From contig JAUXRN010000111.1 in NCBI GenBank assembly GCA_030681835.1, positions 1 to 32,423 on the forward strand: 32,423 bases of DNA, in the 5' to 3' direction. The notes under the pieces are model-generated. The model saw nothing but the letters and a program-made list of their open reading frames with translations. It did not search any database and was not told the origin of the DNA. The stretch is from Actinomycetota bacterium (GTDB lineage Bacteria > Actinomycetota > Actinomycetes > S36-B12). Position 1 is the stretch's first letter; each line of letters starts with the position of its first letter. Positions 1-8,535 of this stretch are shown here, piece after piece. Position numbers and translations under genes: made by a program.

Positions 1-16
1 GCAGGGAGACACCACA

Positions 17-124
17 ATGGACGCACTACGAGCCCTCAAGCGGAAGGTCGCCCGACGCGTGTTCAAGACCCTCATCGCCCCGACGACCAGCACGACCGCG
101 AACACATTCGCGATCGCTGCTTGA
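17..124 (+). CDS. Possible 35-residue basic small protein upstream of dapF
   Basis: A 35-codon ATG reading frame ends 14 bases before dapF. A GGGAG ribosome-binding sequence lies at 4-8, about 8 bases before the ATG. Third codon positions are mostly G or C, as in the neighbouring real genes. The product starts MDALRALKRKVARRVFKTL, a Lys/Arg-rich stretch that could form an amphipathic helix, and ends in a Thr/Ala-rich tail (ANTFAIAA). I do not recognise a family and cannot assign a function. Its position suggests co-transcription with dapF. It could instead be a chance ORF in the leader, or a translational coupler for dapF. The upstream end of the transcript is outside the window. Confidence 0.45.
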   Translation: MDALRALKRKVARRVFKTLIAPTTSTTANTFAIAA

Positions 125-138
125 CATAGGAGCAACGC

Positions 139-993
139 GTGGCGCGACTGAATGAACTGCCCTTCGTGAAGGGGCACGGCACCGGCAACGACTTCGTTGT
201 CCTGCCCGACGTCGACGGTCGCCTCGATCTCACGCCAGAGCAGGTGCGCTGGCTGTGCGACCGGCGCAAGGGGATCGGCGCGGATGGCGTGCTGCGAGTG
301 GTGCGCACGGAGCACGAGCCCGAGTTCGCCGAGTTCGCGCCAGTGGCTGAGTACTTCATGGACCACCGCAACGCCGATGGCAGCACGGCGGAGATGTGCG
401 GCAACGGCGCCCGGGTCTTCGTCCGGTACCTCGCCGCGACCGGGCTGACCACCGACAACGAGACGGTCATCGCGACACGTGGCGGCCTGCGAAGCGTCAC
501 GATTGAGTCCGACCGCTCCATCACCATCGACATGGGCAAGGCGACGACGACACGCATGCGCGCCCTGCCGATCGTCGCGGTCGGCGACCGAACCTGGTCG
601 GCCACCGGCGTTCTCGTCCCCAATCCCCACGCGGTGGCCTTCGTCGATTCCCTGGACGATGCGGGAGACCTGCGCCAGGCCCCGGATGTCACTCCGGGGG
701 GCCTGTTCCCGGACGGCGTGAACGTGGAGTTCGCGGTGCTGCGCGCAGACCGGCATGTCGCCATGCGCGTGCACGAGCGTGGTGTCGGTGAGACGCTCTC
801 GTGCGGCACAGGGGCCTGCGCGGTCGCCTGGGCGGCCCGACGCCAGTTCGAGCCCGGGCTCGAAGGTGAGTCCACGTGGGTAGTGGAGGTGCCGGGCGGA
901 ACCCTGCGGATCACCGAGACGGCAGAGGGCGCGATGCTCCTCAATGGCCCGGCCGACCTCGTCGCCCGCGGCACCGTCCTGCTCCCGCTCTAG
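139..993 (+). CDS. dapF: Diaminopimelate epimerase
   Basis: DapF converts LL-diaminopimelate to meso-diaminopimelate, the last step before lysine and the cross-linking residue of peptidoglycan. It is a cytosolic, cofactor-independent racemase using two cysteines. Both are visible: Cys87 in MCGNGARVF and Cys222 in LSCGTGACAV. The N-terminal signature FVKGHGTGNDFVV is also present. The length of 284 residues is normal for the family. The GTG start is preceded by AGGAG at 128-132 with 6-base spacing. In many actinobacteria dapF lies close to hflX on the same strand; here about 8 kb of oppositely oriented formate genes separate them. Confidence 0.97.
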   Translation: MARLNELPFVKGHGTGNDFVVLPDVDGRLDLTPEQVRWLCDRRKGIGADGVLRVVRTEHEPEFAEFAPVAEYFMDHRNADGSTAEMCGNGARVFVRYLAATGLTTDNETVIATRGGLRSVTIESDRSITIDMGKATTTRMRALPIVAVGDRTWSATGVLVPNPHAVAFVDSLDDAGDLRQAPDVTPGGLFPDGVNVEFAVLRADRHVAMRVHERGVGETLSCGTGACAVAWAARRQFEPGLEGESTWVVEVPGGTLRITETAEGAMLLNGPADLVARGTVLLPL

Positions 994-1012
994 CCTCCAC
1001 CGGCGAGCGCGG

Positions 1013-1031
1013 GCCAGGCGTCAGGCCTGGC
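1013..1031. terminator. Candidate bidirectional terminator hairpin between dapF and fdsD
   Basis: GCCAGGC (1013-1019) and GCCTGGC (1025-1031) form a perfect 7-bp stem with a 5-base loop. It lies where dapF and the formate operon converge and overlaps the fdsD stop codon. There is no U-tract, which is usual for high-GC actinobacterial terminators. The role is inferred from position and structure. Confidence 0.45.
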
Positions 1032-1245
1032 GCAGCAGGGCCAGGGCGCGGTGGACGTCGTTGCGCAGCCCCTCCGGGTCGGAGCCGGCGGCCAGGCGGA
1101 GGTCCGCGATCATCTGCGGGGTCCAGAAGGTGCGCAGATGTGCGGCTGTCTGCTCGTCGCTGCGGGCCGGGTCGGGGACGCTCGCGGCGATCTGGTTTGC
1201 CATCTTCGCCAGTCGAGGGTGAGGTGCGGCCGTGTCGGTCGTCAT
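1021..1245 (-). CDS. fdsD: NAD-dependent formate dehydrogenase, delta subunit (FdsD)
   Basis: This 74-residue protein resembles the small delta subunit of soluble NAD-linked molybdenum formate dehydrogenases (FdsD family). The family is known to be needed for a stable, active holoenzyme, although it binds no cofactor. Visible features are the N-terminal LAKMANQIA segment, the central HLRTFWTPQMIADL segment (about residues 36-49) and a helical C-terminus. The ATG overlaps the fdsA stop in an ATGA, so translation is probably coupled. It is the last gene of the operon and ends at a convergent hairpin. The assignment rests on the family pattern plus a position directly after fdsA, as in Rhodobacter and Cupriavidus fds operons. 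Confidence 0.9.
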   Translation of the reverse strand: MTTDTAAPHPRLAKMANQIAASVPDPARSDEQTAAHLRTFWTPQMIADLRLAAGSDPEGLRNDVHRALALLRQA

Positions 1246-4022
1246 GAGAGCGCACCGGCAACGCTGCGGGGCGCCACCTCGACGGCGGTGACCTTGTACT
1301 CGGGGCAGTTGGTGGCCCAGTCGGAGTTGTCGGTCGTCACGACGTTGGCACCGCTGACCGGGTAGTGGAAGGTGGTGTAGAGGACCCCGGCCGGGACGTC
1401 GTCGCTGATGCGGGCGCGCAGCACGGTGGCGCCGACCCGGCTGCTGATCTCGACCCACGACCCGTCGGCGATGCCGCGCACCAGGGCGTCGGCCTCGTGC
1501 ATGTCCAGCACGTCTTCGGCGTGCCATGTGGTGTTGGCCGTGCGTCGGGTCTGCGCCCCGACGTTGTACTGGGTCAGCACCCGGCCGGTGGTCAGCAGGA
1601 GTGGATAGCGGCGGGTGGTGCGCTCGTCGGTCGGGACGTACGGGGTCGTGACGAAGTTGCCGAGGCCGCGCGTGAACGCCTCGGCGTGCATGATCGGCGT
1701 CCCCACGGGCGCCTCGGCGTTGCACGGCCACTGGACGCTGCCCACCCGGTCCAGGAGGTCGAAGGACACGCCCGCGAAGGTCGGCGTGAGCCGGGCGATC
1801 TCGTCCATGATCTCCGCACCGCTGGCGTAGCCCATCGGGTAGCCCATGGCGGTCGCCAGGGCACAGGCCACCTCCCACTCGGTCCTCCCGGTCCGGCTGG
1901 GCATGACGGGCCGCACCCGGTTGATCCGCCGCTCGGCGTTGGTGAAGGTGCCGTCCTTCTCCAGGAAGGACGTGCCGGGCAGGAACACATGGGCGAAACG
2001 CGCGGTCTGGTTCAGGAAGAGGTCCTGGACGATGACCAGGTCCATCGCCCGAAGCGCTGCCTCGACGTGCTGGGTGTTCGGGTCCGATTGCGCGATGTCC
2101 TCACCCTGGATGAACAGCGCGCGGAAGGCGCCGGTGGTGGCGGAGTCGAGCATGTTGGGGATGCGCAGCCCGGGCTCGGCCCGCATCGGCGCGCCCCAGG
2201 CATCCTCGAACAGGCTGCGCACGGAGTCGTCGGACACGTGCCGGTAGCCGGACAGCTCGTGCGGGAAGGAGCCCATGTCGCAGGCCCCCTGCACGTTGTT
2301 CTGCCCGCGCAGTGGGTTGACGCCGACTCCGGGGCGGCCGATGTTGCCGGTGACCATGGCCAGGTTGGCGATGGCCATCACCATGGTCGAGCCCTGGCTG
2401 TGCTCGGTGACTCCGAGGCCGTAGTAGATCGCGGCGTTCGGGGCGGCAGCGTAGGCGCGGGCGGCGGCCCGGATCTGGGTCGCCGGGACACCGGTCTCGG
2501 CCTCGAGGGCCTCCGGACTGTTCTCCGGCAGCCGGATGAACTCCTCCCAGGCGCCGAACGACGTCGGGTCGCACCGGTCGGCCACGAACGCTCGGTCGAC
2601 CAGGTGCTCGGCGACGACGACGTGGCTGATGGCGTTCACCACGGCGACGTTCGTGCCGGGGCGCAGTTGCAGGTGGTGCTCGGCCCGCACGTGGGGCATG
2701 CGGACCAGGTCGATCCGTCGTGGGTCGATGACGACCAGCTGGCCCCCCTGGCGGAGTCGGCGCTTGAGCCGCGAAGCGAAGACCGGGTGCGCGTCGGTCG
2801 GGTTGGCGCCGATCACCATGACGAGGTCGGCGTCATCGACGGACGCGAAGTCCTGGGTGCCGGCCGATGTCCCGAAGGCCTGCTTGAGGCCGTACCCGGT
2901 GGGGGAGTGGCAGACCCGGGCGCAGGTGTCCACGTTGTTGGTGCCGAACGCCGCGCGGATCATCTTCTGGACGACGAAGACCTCCTCGTTGGTGCAGCGC
3001 GAGGACGTGATGCCGCCGATGGAGTCGACCCCGTGCTCGGCCTGGATCTGGCGCAGCCGGCGGGCCGCGAACGCGATCGCCTCGTCCCAGGTCGCCTCCC
3101 GCCACTCCTCGTCGATCGACTCGCGCACCAAGGGCGCCAGCACCCGGTCCGGGTGGCTGGCGTATCCCCACGCGAACCGGCCCTTGACGCAGGAATGCCC
3201 GGCGTTGGCCCCGCCTGCCTTGTCGGGCACCATGCGGACAAGCTCGTTGCCCCGCAGCTCGGCGACGAACGAGCAGCCCACGCCGCAGTAGGCGCATGTC
3301 GTGCGCACCTGGCGGGTCGGGATGCCCAGCTCGATGACCGACTTCTCCTGCAGCGTCGACGTCGGGCAGGCCTGCACGCAGGCACCGCACGACACGCACT
3401 CGCTCTCCAGGAACGGCACGTCGGCCCCGGCGCTGACCTTGGAGTCGAAGCCTCGCCCCGAGATCGTCAGGGCGAAGGTGCCCTGCACCTCACCGCACGC
3501 CCGCACGCAGCGGCTGCACGCGATGCACTTGCTGGCATCGAAGGAGAAGTACGGGTTGCTGCCGTCGGTCGGCGCGTCGAGGTGGTTCGCGCCCGGCGCG
3601 TATCGCACCTCGCGAAGTCCCACCACGCCGGCCATGTCCTGCAGCTCGCAGTCCCCGTTGGCCGGGCAGGTCAGGCAGTCCAGCGGATGGTCGGAGATGT
3701 ACAGCTCCATGACCGACCGCCGCAGCCGCTCCAGCCGTGGGGTCTGCGTCCGCACCGCCATGCCGTCCTCGCACGGGGTGGTGCACGACGCCGGCGTCCC
3801 CTTGCGCCCGTCCACCTCGACCAGGCACAGCCGGCACGACCCGAACGCCTCGAGGGAATCGGTCGCGCACAGCTTTGGCACCGGCAGGCCAGCCAGCGCG
3901 GCCGCGCGCATGACGGACGTGCCGGCCGGCACCTCCACCGTGATGCCGTCCACGCTCAGGGCGACCGTGCGCTGCGCGCCGCTGGCCGGAGTGCCCAGGT
4001 CGCGATCGTCCAGGGCGGTCAT
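1242..4022 (-). CDS. fdsA: NAD-dependent formate dehydrogenase, alpha (molybdenum) subunit FdsA
   Basis: This 926-residue catalytic subunit oxidises formate to CO2 on a bis-molybdopterin-guanine-dinucleotide metal centre. Its N-terminus resembles NuoG. Cys52, 63, 66 and 80 suit a 2Fe-2S cluster; His112 with Cys116, 119 and 125 suit the His-Cys 4Fe-4S cluster. Cys166/169/172/176 and Cys209/212/215/219 suit two ferredoxin-type clusters. Cys243/246/250/278 hold the 4Fe-4S cluster next to the molybdenum cofactor. The active-site pair is Cys371-His372 in ARVCHSPTGYGLKQ, so the metal ligand is cysteine, not selenocysteine. The rest is a molybdopterin oxidoreductase domain plus a C-terminal dinucleotide-binding domain. 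I chose the ATG at 4022 because it overlaps the fdsB stop (ATGA); a longer in-frame extension upstream would run 39 codons into fdsB. The homologous Rhodobacter enzyme is soluble and can also reduce CO2. Confidence 0.96.
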   Translation of the reverse strand: MTALDDRDLGTPASGAQRTVALSVDGITVEVPAGTSVMRAAALAGLPVPKLCATDSLEAFGSCRLCLVEVDGRKGTPASCTTPCEDGMAVRTQTPRLERLRRSVMELYISDHPLDCLTCPANGDCELQDMAGVVGLREVRYAPGANHLDAPTDGSNPYFSFDASKCIACSRCVRACGEVQGTFALTISGRGFDSKVSAGADVPFLESECVSCGACVQACPTSTLQEKSVIELGIPTRQVRTTCAYCGVGCSFVAELRGNELVRMVPDKAGGANAGHSCVKGRFAWGYASHPDRVLAPLVRESIDEEWREATWDEAIAFAARRLRQIQAEHGVDSIGGITSSRCTNEEVFVVQKMIRAAFGTNNVDTCARVCHSPTGYGLKQAFGTSAGTQDFASVDDADLVMVIGANPTDAHPVFASRLKRRLRQGGQLVVIDPRRIDLVRMPHVRAEHHLQLRPGTNVAVVNAISHVVVAEHLVDRAFVADRCDPTSFGAWEEFIRLPENSPEALEAETGVPATQIRAAARAYAAAPNAAIYYGLGVTEHSQGSTMVMAIANLAMVTGNIGRPGVGVNPLRGQNNVQGACDMGSFPHELSGYRHVSDDSVRSLFEDAWGAPMRAEPGLRIPNMLDSATTGAFRALFIQGEDIAQSDPNTQHVEAALRAMDLVIVQDLFLNQTARFAHVFLPGTSFLEKDGTFTNAERRINRVRPVMPSRTGRTEWEVACALATAMGYPMGYASGAEIMDEIARLTPTFAGVSFDLLDRVGSVQWPCNAEAPVGTPIMHAEAFTRGLGNFVTTPYVPTDERTTRRYPLLLTTGRVLTQYNVGAQTRRTANTTWHAEDVLDMHEADALVRGIADGSWVEISSRVGATVLRARISDDVPAGVLYTTFHYPVSGANVVTTDNSDWATNCPEYKVTAVEVAPRSVAGALS

Positions 4023-5551
4023 GCGCCCACCGCCGTGCGGGGGATGAAGTCCTCGCCGAAGTGCTCCAGCGCGCTGAGCACGGGCTGGGGGGTCAGGCCG
4101 CCCATGGCGCACAGCGAGCCGTCGCGCATCACCTCGCACAGGTCCAGCAGGACCTCCCGGTCGCCGTCAGGGTCGCCGCCCGCACGCAGGCGGTCGACCA
4201 CTTCGACCCCACGCACGGCGCCGATGCGGCACGGCGTGCACTTGCCGCAGGATTCCTCCGCGCAGAACTCCATCGCGAACCGTGCCTGCTCGGCCATGTC
4301 GACAGTATCGTCGAACACGACGATGCCGCCGTGGCCGAGCATGCCGCCCGCCTCCGAGACCGACTCGTAGTCCATCGCCACGTCGAGGCGTGACGCCGGC
4401 AGGTAAGCGCCGAGGGGCCCGCCCAGCTGCACCGCCCGGACCGGGCGCCCGGACCGGGTGCCGCCGCCGTAACCCTCGACCAGCTCCCGCAGGGTGGGCC
4501 CGAAGGGCAGCTCGACGATGCCGCCGCGGGCGATGTTGCCGGCCAACTGGAAGACCTGGGTGCCGCGCGAGCGGTCGCGGCCCAGGGCGGCGTACGCGTC
4601 GGCGCCGTCTCCGAGGATCGACACGACCGACGCTAGGGTCAGGACGTTGTGCACGAGGGTCGGCCGGCCGTGCAGCCCGGCCAGGGCCGGGATCGGCGGC
4701 TTGGCGCGCACCATGCCGCGCCGGCCCTCCAGGCTCTCCAGCATCGCGGTCTCCTCGCCGCAGACATACGAGCCGGCGCCCACCCGCACCGCTAGGTCGA
4801 AGCCCCGGCCGCCGCCCAGGACGGAAGGCCCGAGCCAGCCGCGGTGCCGGGCTTCGGCCACGGCATCGCGCATGGTGGCCACCGCATCGGGATACTCCGA
4901 TCGGATGTACGCGTAGCCCTGCGTCGCGCCGACCGCGAGCCCGGCGACCGCGGCCCCCTCGATGAGGGTGAACGGGTCGCCCTCCATCAGCAGGCGGTCG
5001 GCGAAGGTCCCGCTGTCGCCCTCGTCGGCGTTGATGCACACGTACTTGCGGTCCGCCTCGGCAGCCGCGACCGTGCGCCACTTGATCCCGGCCGGGAAGC
5101 CTGCGCCCCCGCGCCCGCGCAGCCCGGACGCCTCGACCGCCGCGACCACCGCCAACGGATCCATGGCCACGGCCGCCCGCAGTGCGCGCAGGCCGCCCAG
5201 TGCGATGTAGGCGTCGGCGTCCAGGGGATCGGCCAGGCCGGACCGGGCGAACAGCAGCCGGTGCTGGTCGGCCAGCCAGGGCAGGTCGTCGACCAGGCCA
5301 AGCTCCAGCGCGTGACCGGTGCCCGCGGAGATGGCCGCGGCCACCGACTCCGCATCCTGGGGAGTCACCGGCCCGTAGCCGAGCCGGCCGCCGGGCGTGT
5401 CCACCTCGACCAGCGGTTCGAGCCACAAGGCCCCTCGACTGCCGGTGCGCACGATGGTCGCATCGGGGAGCAGGCCGGCCAGGCGGCCGGCCACCTCGTC
5501 GGCACCAACGGACCGGGCGGCACTGTCACGCGGCACGTACAGGGTCGTCAC
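4019..5551 (-). CDS. fdsB: NAD-dependent formate dehydrogenase, beta (FMN/NAD) subunit FdsB
   Basis: FdsB passes electrons from the iron-sulfur chain of FdsA through FMN to NAD+. It is homologous to NuoF of complex I. In this 510-residue protein the glycine-rich NADH/FMN-binding loop GRGGAGFPAGIKW is at about 146-158. NADEGDSGTF follows at about 174-183, and the 4Fe-4S ligands are Cys435, 438 and 441 in ESCGKCTPCRIG plus Cys481. The first roughly 115 residues precede the NuoF core, as in other FdsB proteins. The start is GTG, overlapping the fdsG stop as GTGA; its stop overlaps the fdsA ATG. No other complex I gene is nearby, which supports an FDH role rather than NADH dehydrogenase. Confidence 0.95.
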   Translation of the reverse strand: MTTLYVPRDSAARSVGADEVAGRLAGLLPDATIVRTGSRGALWLEPLVEVDTPGGRLGYGPVTPQDAESVAAAISAGTGHALELGLVDDLPWLADQHRLLFARSGLADPLDADAYIALGGLRALRAAVAMDPLAVVAAVEASGLRGRGGAGFPAGIKWRTVAAAEADRKYVCINADEGDSGTFADRLLMEGDPFTLIEGAAVAGLAVGATQGYAYIRSEYPDAVATMRDAVAEARHRGWLGPSVLGGGRGFDLAVRVGAGSYVCGEETAMLESLEGRRGMVRAKPPIPALAGLHGRPTLVHNVLTLASVVSILGDGADAYAALGRDRSRGTQVFQLAGNIARGGIVELPFGPTLRELVEGYGGGTRSGRPVRAVQLGGPLGAYLPASRLDVAMDYESVSEAGGMLGHGGIVVFDDTVDMAEQARFAMEFCAEESCGKCTPCRIGAVRGVEVVDRLRAGGDPDGDREVLLDLCEVMRDGSLCAMGGLTPQPVLSALEHFGEDFIPRTAVGA

Positions 5552-5991
5552 GACGGCCCCCCGGCCAGCCGGTGCACGGTCTCGGCGCTCGCCCGTCCGA
5601 TCAACCTGCCATCGACGACGGCAGAAGGGCCCAGGGCGCAGTTGCCCACGCAGTAGACGTGGGCCACCTCGCAGCGCGCCGAGTCGAGGCCCTGGACCGC
5701 GGCGAGCAGGTCGCGCGCCCCGACCGCCTGGCAGGCCTCGCCCATGCAGATCCGTACGGACACCGGCCGGGGCGGCTGCGTGCGGAGGTCGGAGTAGAAG
5801 GTGAGCACGCCGTAGGCATCCGCCCGGCTCACGTTCAGCGCCTCGGCCACCGCCGCGATCGCCCCGTCGGGCACGTAGCCGAACTCGGCCTGGATCTCCT
5901 GGAAGGCCATGAGCATCGAGCCGGGTTCCTCGCTGCGTCCCAGCGCACTCGCCGCACGCTCGGGGCTCCAGTCGCCACTCGCGGCAGTCAT
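5548..5991 (-). CDS. fdsG: NAD-dependent formate dehydrogenase, gamma (2Fe-2S) subunit FdsG
   Basis: This 147-residue NuoE-like thioredoxin-fold subunit carries one 2Fe-2S cluster. The ligands are Cys82 and Cys87 in ICMGEACQAVG and Cys114 and Cys118 in YCVGNCALGPS. The N-terminal half contains the family segment FQEIQAEFGYVPDGAI (about 30-45). It pairs with FdsB in the diaphorase module. The ATG at 5991 overlaps the fdhD stop as ATGA, which decides the start; longer in-frame extensions would lie inside fdhD. Its own stop overlaps the fdsB GTG start. Confidence 0.94.
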   Translation of the reverse strand: MTAASGDWSPERAASALGRSEEPGSMLMAFQEIQAEFGYVPDGAIAAVAEALNVSRADAYGVLTFYSDLRTQPPRPVSVRICMGEACQAVGARDLLAAVQGLDSARCEVAHVYCVGNCALGPSAVVDGRLIGRASAETVHRLAGGPS

Positions 5992-6797
5992 GGCTCGACC
6001 CCGACGCGGTCCGCCCCCGCGTAGACAGTGAGCCGGCCCTCGCGGGCGAAGCACACCAGCACCAGCCCGTGCCGCTCCGCCAGGTCGATCGCCAGGCTGG
6101 TCGGCCCCGACACGGCGACGATCGCCGCGACCCCTGCGGTCACGGCCTTGTGCACGATCTCGTACGCCACCCGCCCGCTTACGACCAAGGTGCAGTCCGT
6201 GAGGGGCAGTCGTCCGTCGAGCAGGGCCGCGCCAACCGCCTTGTCGACGGCATTGTGGCGCCCCACGTCCTCGCGCACCCACAGCACCGTCCCGGTCGGG
6301 TCCGCGATGGCCGCGGCATGCAGGGAGCCGGTCTGCTCGAACATGCGCTGGCCAGCACGCATGCCGGCCACCAGCGCCTGCACGGACGACCGAGGCAGGC
6401 GCCACCCGGGGGAGTGCGGCGGACCACCGACGACCCTCAGCGGGCTGAACGACTCCGCGCTGCATACCCCGCAGGCACCCGTCGTCACGAAGGCGCGCGG
6501 CGTCGGCGCCTCAACGCCAGGCCGCAGGGCGGCCCGCACCGTGTCGACCTCGCGTTCGTCGCGTGCGTGCACCGCGGTCAGCGTGGCAATGTCCTGCGCG
6601 GCCCGCACGGCCGACTCATTCACGAGCCACCCAGCCGCCAGCTCCAGGTCGTGGCCAGGAGTCCGCATCGTCGTGACCATGGGAACCCCGTCGACGGTGA
6701 TCGCCAAGGGCGCCTCTACGGCGACCGCATCCGAACGCATCGAGGCGCTTCCCTCCGCGATGCGGACGACCGATCGCCTGCTCGTCGTCACGCCCAT
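5988..6797 (-). CDS. fdhD: Formate dehydrogenase accessory sulfurtransferase FdhD
   Basis: FdhD transfers sulfur from a cysteine desulfurase to the molybdenum cofactor of formate dehydrogenase and is needed for FDH activity. In the 269-residue protein the reactive CxxC is at Cys109 and Cys112 (TTGACGVCSAESF), followed by the family segments LHAAAI and VREDVGRHNAVDKAVGAAL. The ATG at 6797 has GGAG 5 bases upstream and lies 10 bases after fhs. A GTG at 6854 would add 19 residues but overlap fhs by 47 bases, so I prefer the shorter form. In Rhodobacter the equivalent gene in the fds operon is called fdsC. Confidence 0.94.
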   Translation of the reverse strand: MGVTTSRRSVVRIAEGSASMRSDAVAVEAPLAITVDGVPMVTTMRTPGHDLELAAGWLVNESAVRAAQDIATLTAVHARDEREVDTVRAALRPGVEAPTPRAFVTTGACGVCSAESFSPLRVVGGPPHSPGWRLPRSSVQALVAGMRAGQRMFEQTGSLHAAAIADPTGTVLWVREDVGRHNAVDKAVGAALLDGRLPLTDCTLVVSGRVAYEIVHKAVTAGVAAIVAVSGPTSLAIDLAERHGLVLVCFAREGRLTVYAGADRVGVEP

Positions 6798-6807
6798 GGC
6801 AGCTCCA

Positions 6808-8475
6808 TCAGAACAGTCCGACGACCCTGCCGTCAACGAGGGTGATTCGCTCACTGGCTGGGTGCGCCGGCAGCCCCGGCATGGTCATGACGTCGCCGCA
6901 GACGAGGACGACGAAGCCCGCGCCAGCGGCCAGCCGGACCTCGCGGATGTTGAGCGCGTGCCCGCTGGGCGCACCGCGCAGTGCGGGGTTGGTCGAAAAG
7001 GAGTACTGGGTCTTGGCGATGCAGACGGGGAAGTGCCCGTAGCCCTCCTCCTCGAGTTCGACGAGACGGGCACGCACCTTTGCATCGGCGGTGACCTCGC
7101 TGGCCCCGTAGACCCGGGTCGCCACGGCCGTGGCCTTGTCCCACAGAGGGGCATCGTCCGGGTACACGAAGCTCATGGCCGATGGCTGGTCGGCCAGCCT
7201 CACGACGGCCCTGGCCAGGTCGACGGCTCCCGCCCCGCCGTCCGCCCAGTGCGTTGCGAGCACGACGTCGACCCCGATCTCCGAGCCGCACCGCGTCAGC
7301 AGCTCCAGTTCCGCCGGGGTGTCGGTGTCGAAGCGGTTCAGGCCCACGACGCAGGGGATCCCGAACAGGTCGCGCACGTTGCCCACGTGGCGAGCGAGAT
7401 TGTCGATGCCCCGTCGCAGGGCGCCAAGGTCCTCCTCGGTCAGGCGATCAAGCGTCTGGCCACCGTGGAACTTCAAGGCCCGGACGGTCGCGACGATCAC
7501 GGACGCCGACGGCCTCAGGCCCGACGAGCGGCAGGTGATGTCGACGAACTTCTCCGCCCCGAGGTCGGCGCCGAAGCCCGCCTCGGTCACGACGTAGTCG
7601 GCCAGCCGCATTGCCGAGCGCGTGGCCAGCACGGAATTGGACCCATGCGCGATGTTCGCAAACGGCCCTCCGTGGACGAACGCTGGCGTCCCCTCCAGGG
7701 TCTGCACGAGATTCGGGGCGAGCGCATCCCTCAGCAGCACCGTCATGGCCCCGTCTGCGTCCAGGTCGCGGGCGCGAACGGGCAGCCGGTCGCGCGTGTA
7801 GCCGATGACGATGCGACCGAGCCTGTCGCGGAGGTCGTCGAGGGAGTCCGCCAGGCAGAAGATGGCCATGATCTCCGATGCCACGACGATGTCGAAGCCG
7901 TCCTGCCGCGGGTAGCCGTTGCCCGGTCCGCCCAGCCCGACCGTGATCTCGCGCAGCGCGCGGTCGTTGAGGTCGACCACGCGCTTCCAGGCGATCCGGC
8001 GAACGTCGATCCCGAGCGCGTTCCCGTGGTGGACGTGGTTGTCGATCAGCGCCGCCAGCAGGTTGTTGGCGAGCCCGATCGCGCTGAAGTCTCCGGTGAA
8101 GTGCAGGTTGATGTCCTCCATCGGGACGACCTGCGCCTTGCCGCCACCTGCGGCGCCCCCCTTGAGCCCGAACACCGGGCCCAGCGAGGGCTCGCGCAGG
8201 CACACCATCGCGCGCACGCCGATCGCTCGCAGGCCGTCGGCCAGGCCGACGCTGGTCGTGGTCTTGCCCTCCCCGGGTGGGGTGGGGCTGATGGCGGTGA
8301 CCAGTACCAGGCGGGCCGATGGGTTCTCCGGCAGCGACGCCAAGTAGTCGAGCGACACCTTCGCCTTCGACCAGCCGTAGGGCTCGAGAGCGGCCGTGGG
8401 GATGCCCAGGCCTGCGGCCACGTCGGCGATCGGCGCCGTCGGCGTGGCCTGGGCGATCTCGATGTCGCTCGGCAC
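6808..8475 (-). CDS. fhs: Formate-tetrahydrofolate ligase
   Basis: Fhs joins formate to tetrahydrofolate using ATP, giving 10-formyl-THF. The reverse reaction can release formate and make ATP. The 555-residue length is standard. The ATP-binding loop [11 protein letters not shown] is at 65-75, followed by [18 protein letters not shown] (about 94-111) and the family segment [14 protein letters not shown]. The GTG start has a strong AGGAGGG upstream. The gene is first in the tightly packed run fhs-fdhD-fdsGBAD. A dedicated fhs directly beside an NAD-linked FDH suggests that formate is an intermediate between CO2 and the folate one-carbon pool here. The direction of flux cannot be read from sequence. 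Confidence 0.97.
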   Translation of the reverse strand: MPSDIEIAQATPTAPIADVAAGLGIPTAALEPYGWSKAKVSLDYLASLPENPSARLVLVTAISPTPPGEGKTTTSVGLADGLRAIGVRAMVCLREPSLGPVFGLKGGAAGGGKAQVVPMEDINLHFTGDFSAIGLANNLLAALIDNHVHHGNALGIDVRRIAWKRVVDLNDRALREITVGLGGPGNGYPRQDGFDIVVASEIMAIFCLADSLDDLRDRLGRIVIGYTRDRLPVRARDLDADGAMTVLLRDALAPNLVQTLEGTPAFVHGGPFANIAHGSNSVLATRSAMRLADYVVTEAGFGADLGAEKFVDITCRSSGLRPSASVIVATVRALKFHGGQTLDRLTEEDLGALRRGIDNLARHVGNVRDLFGIPCVVGLNRFDTDTPAELELLTRCGSEIGVDVVLATHWADGGAGAVDLARAVVRLADQPSAMSFVYPDDAPLWDKATAVATRVYGASEVTADAKVRARLVELEEEGYGHFPVCIAKTQYSFSTNPALRGAPSGHALNIREVRLAAGAGFVVLVCGDVMTMPGLPAHPASERITLVDGRVVGLF

Positions 8476-8535
8476 GTGCCCTCCTGTGGTGGCCGGTCGC
8501 GGACCCGTCCCGCTGAGCGGCCATCGGCGATCGTG

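Noticed and set aside
2881-2950. Selenocysteine at the formate dehydrogenase active site
   Set aside because: The active-site codon is a normal cysteine codon (Cys371 in ARVCHSPTG) and there is no in-frame TGA.
1365-4370. Very long plus-strand reading frame opposite fdsA
   Set aside because: Its translation is rich in Arg, Gly, His and Asp with no domain pattern, typical of the antisense of a high-GC gene; fdsA on the other strand has all cofactor motifs.
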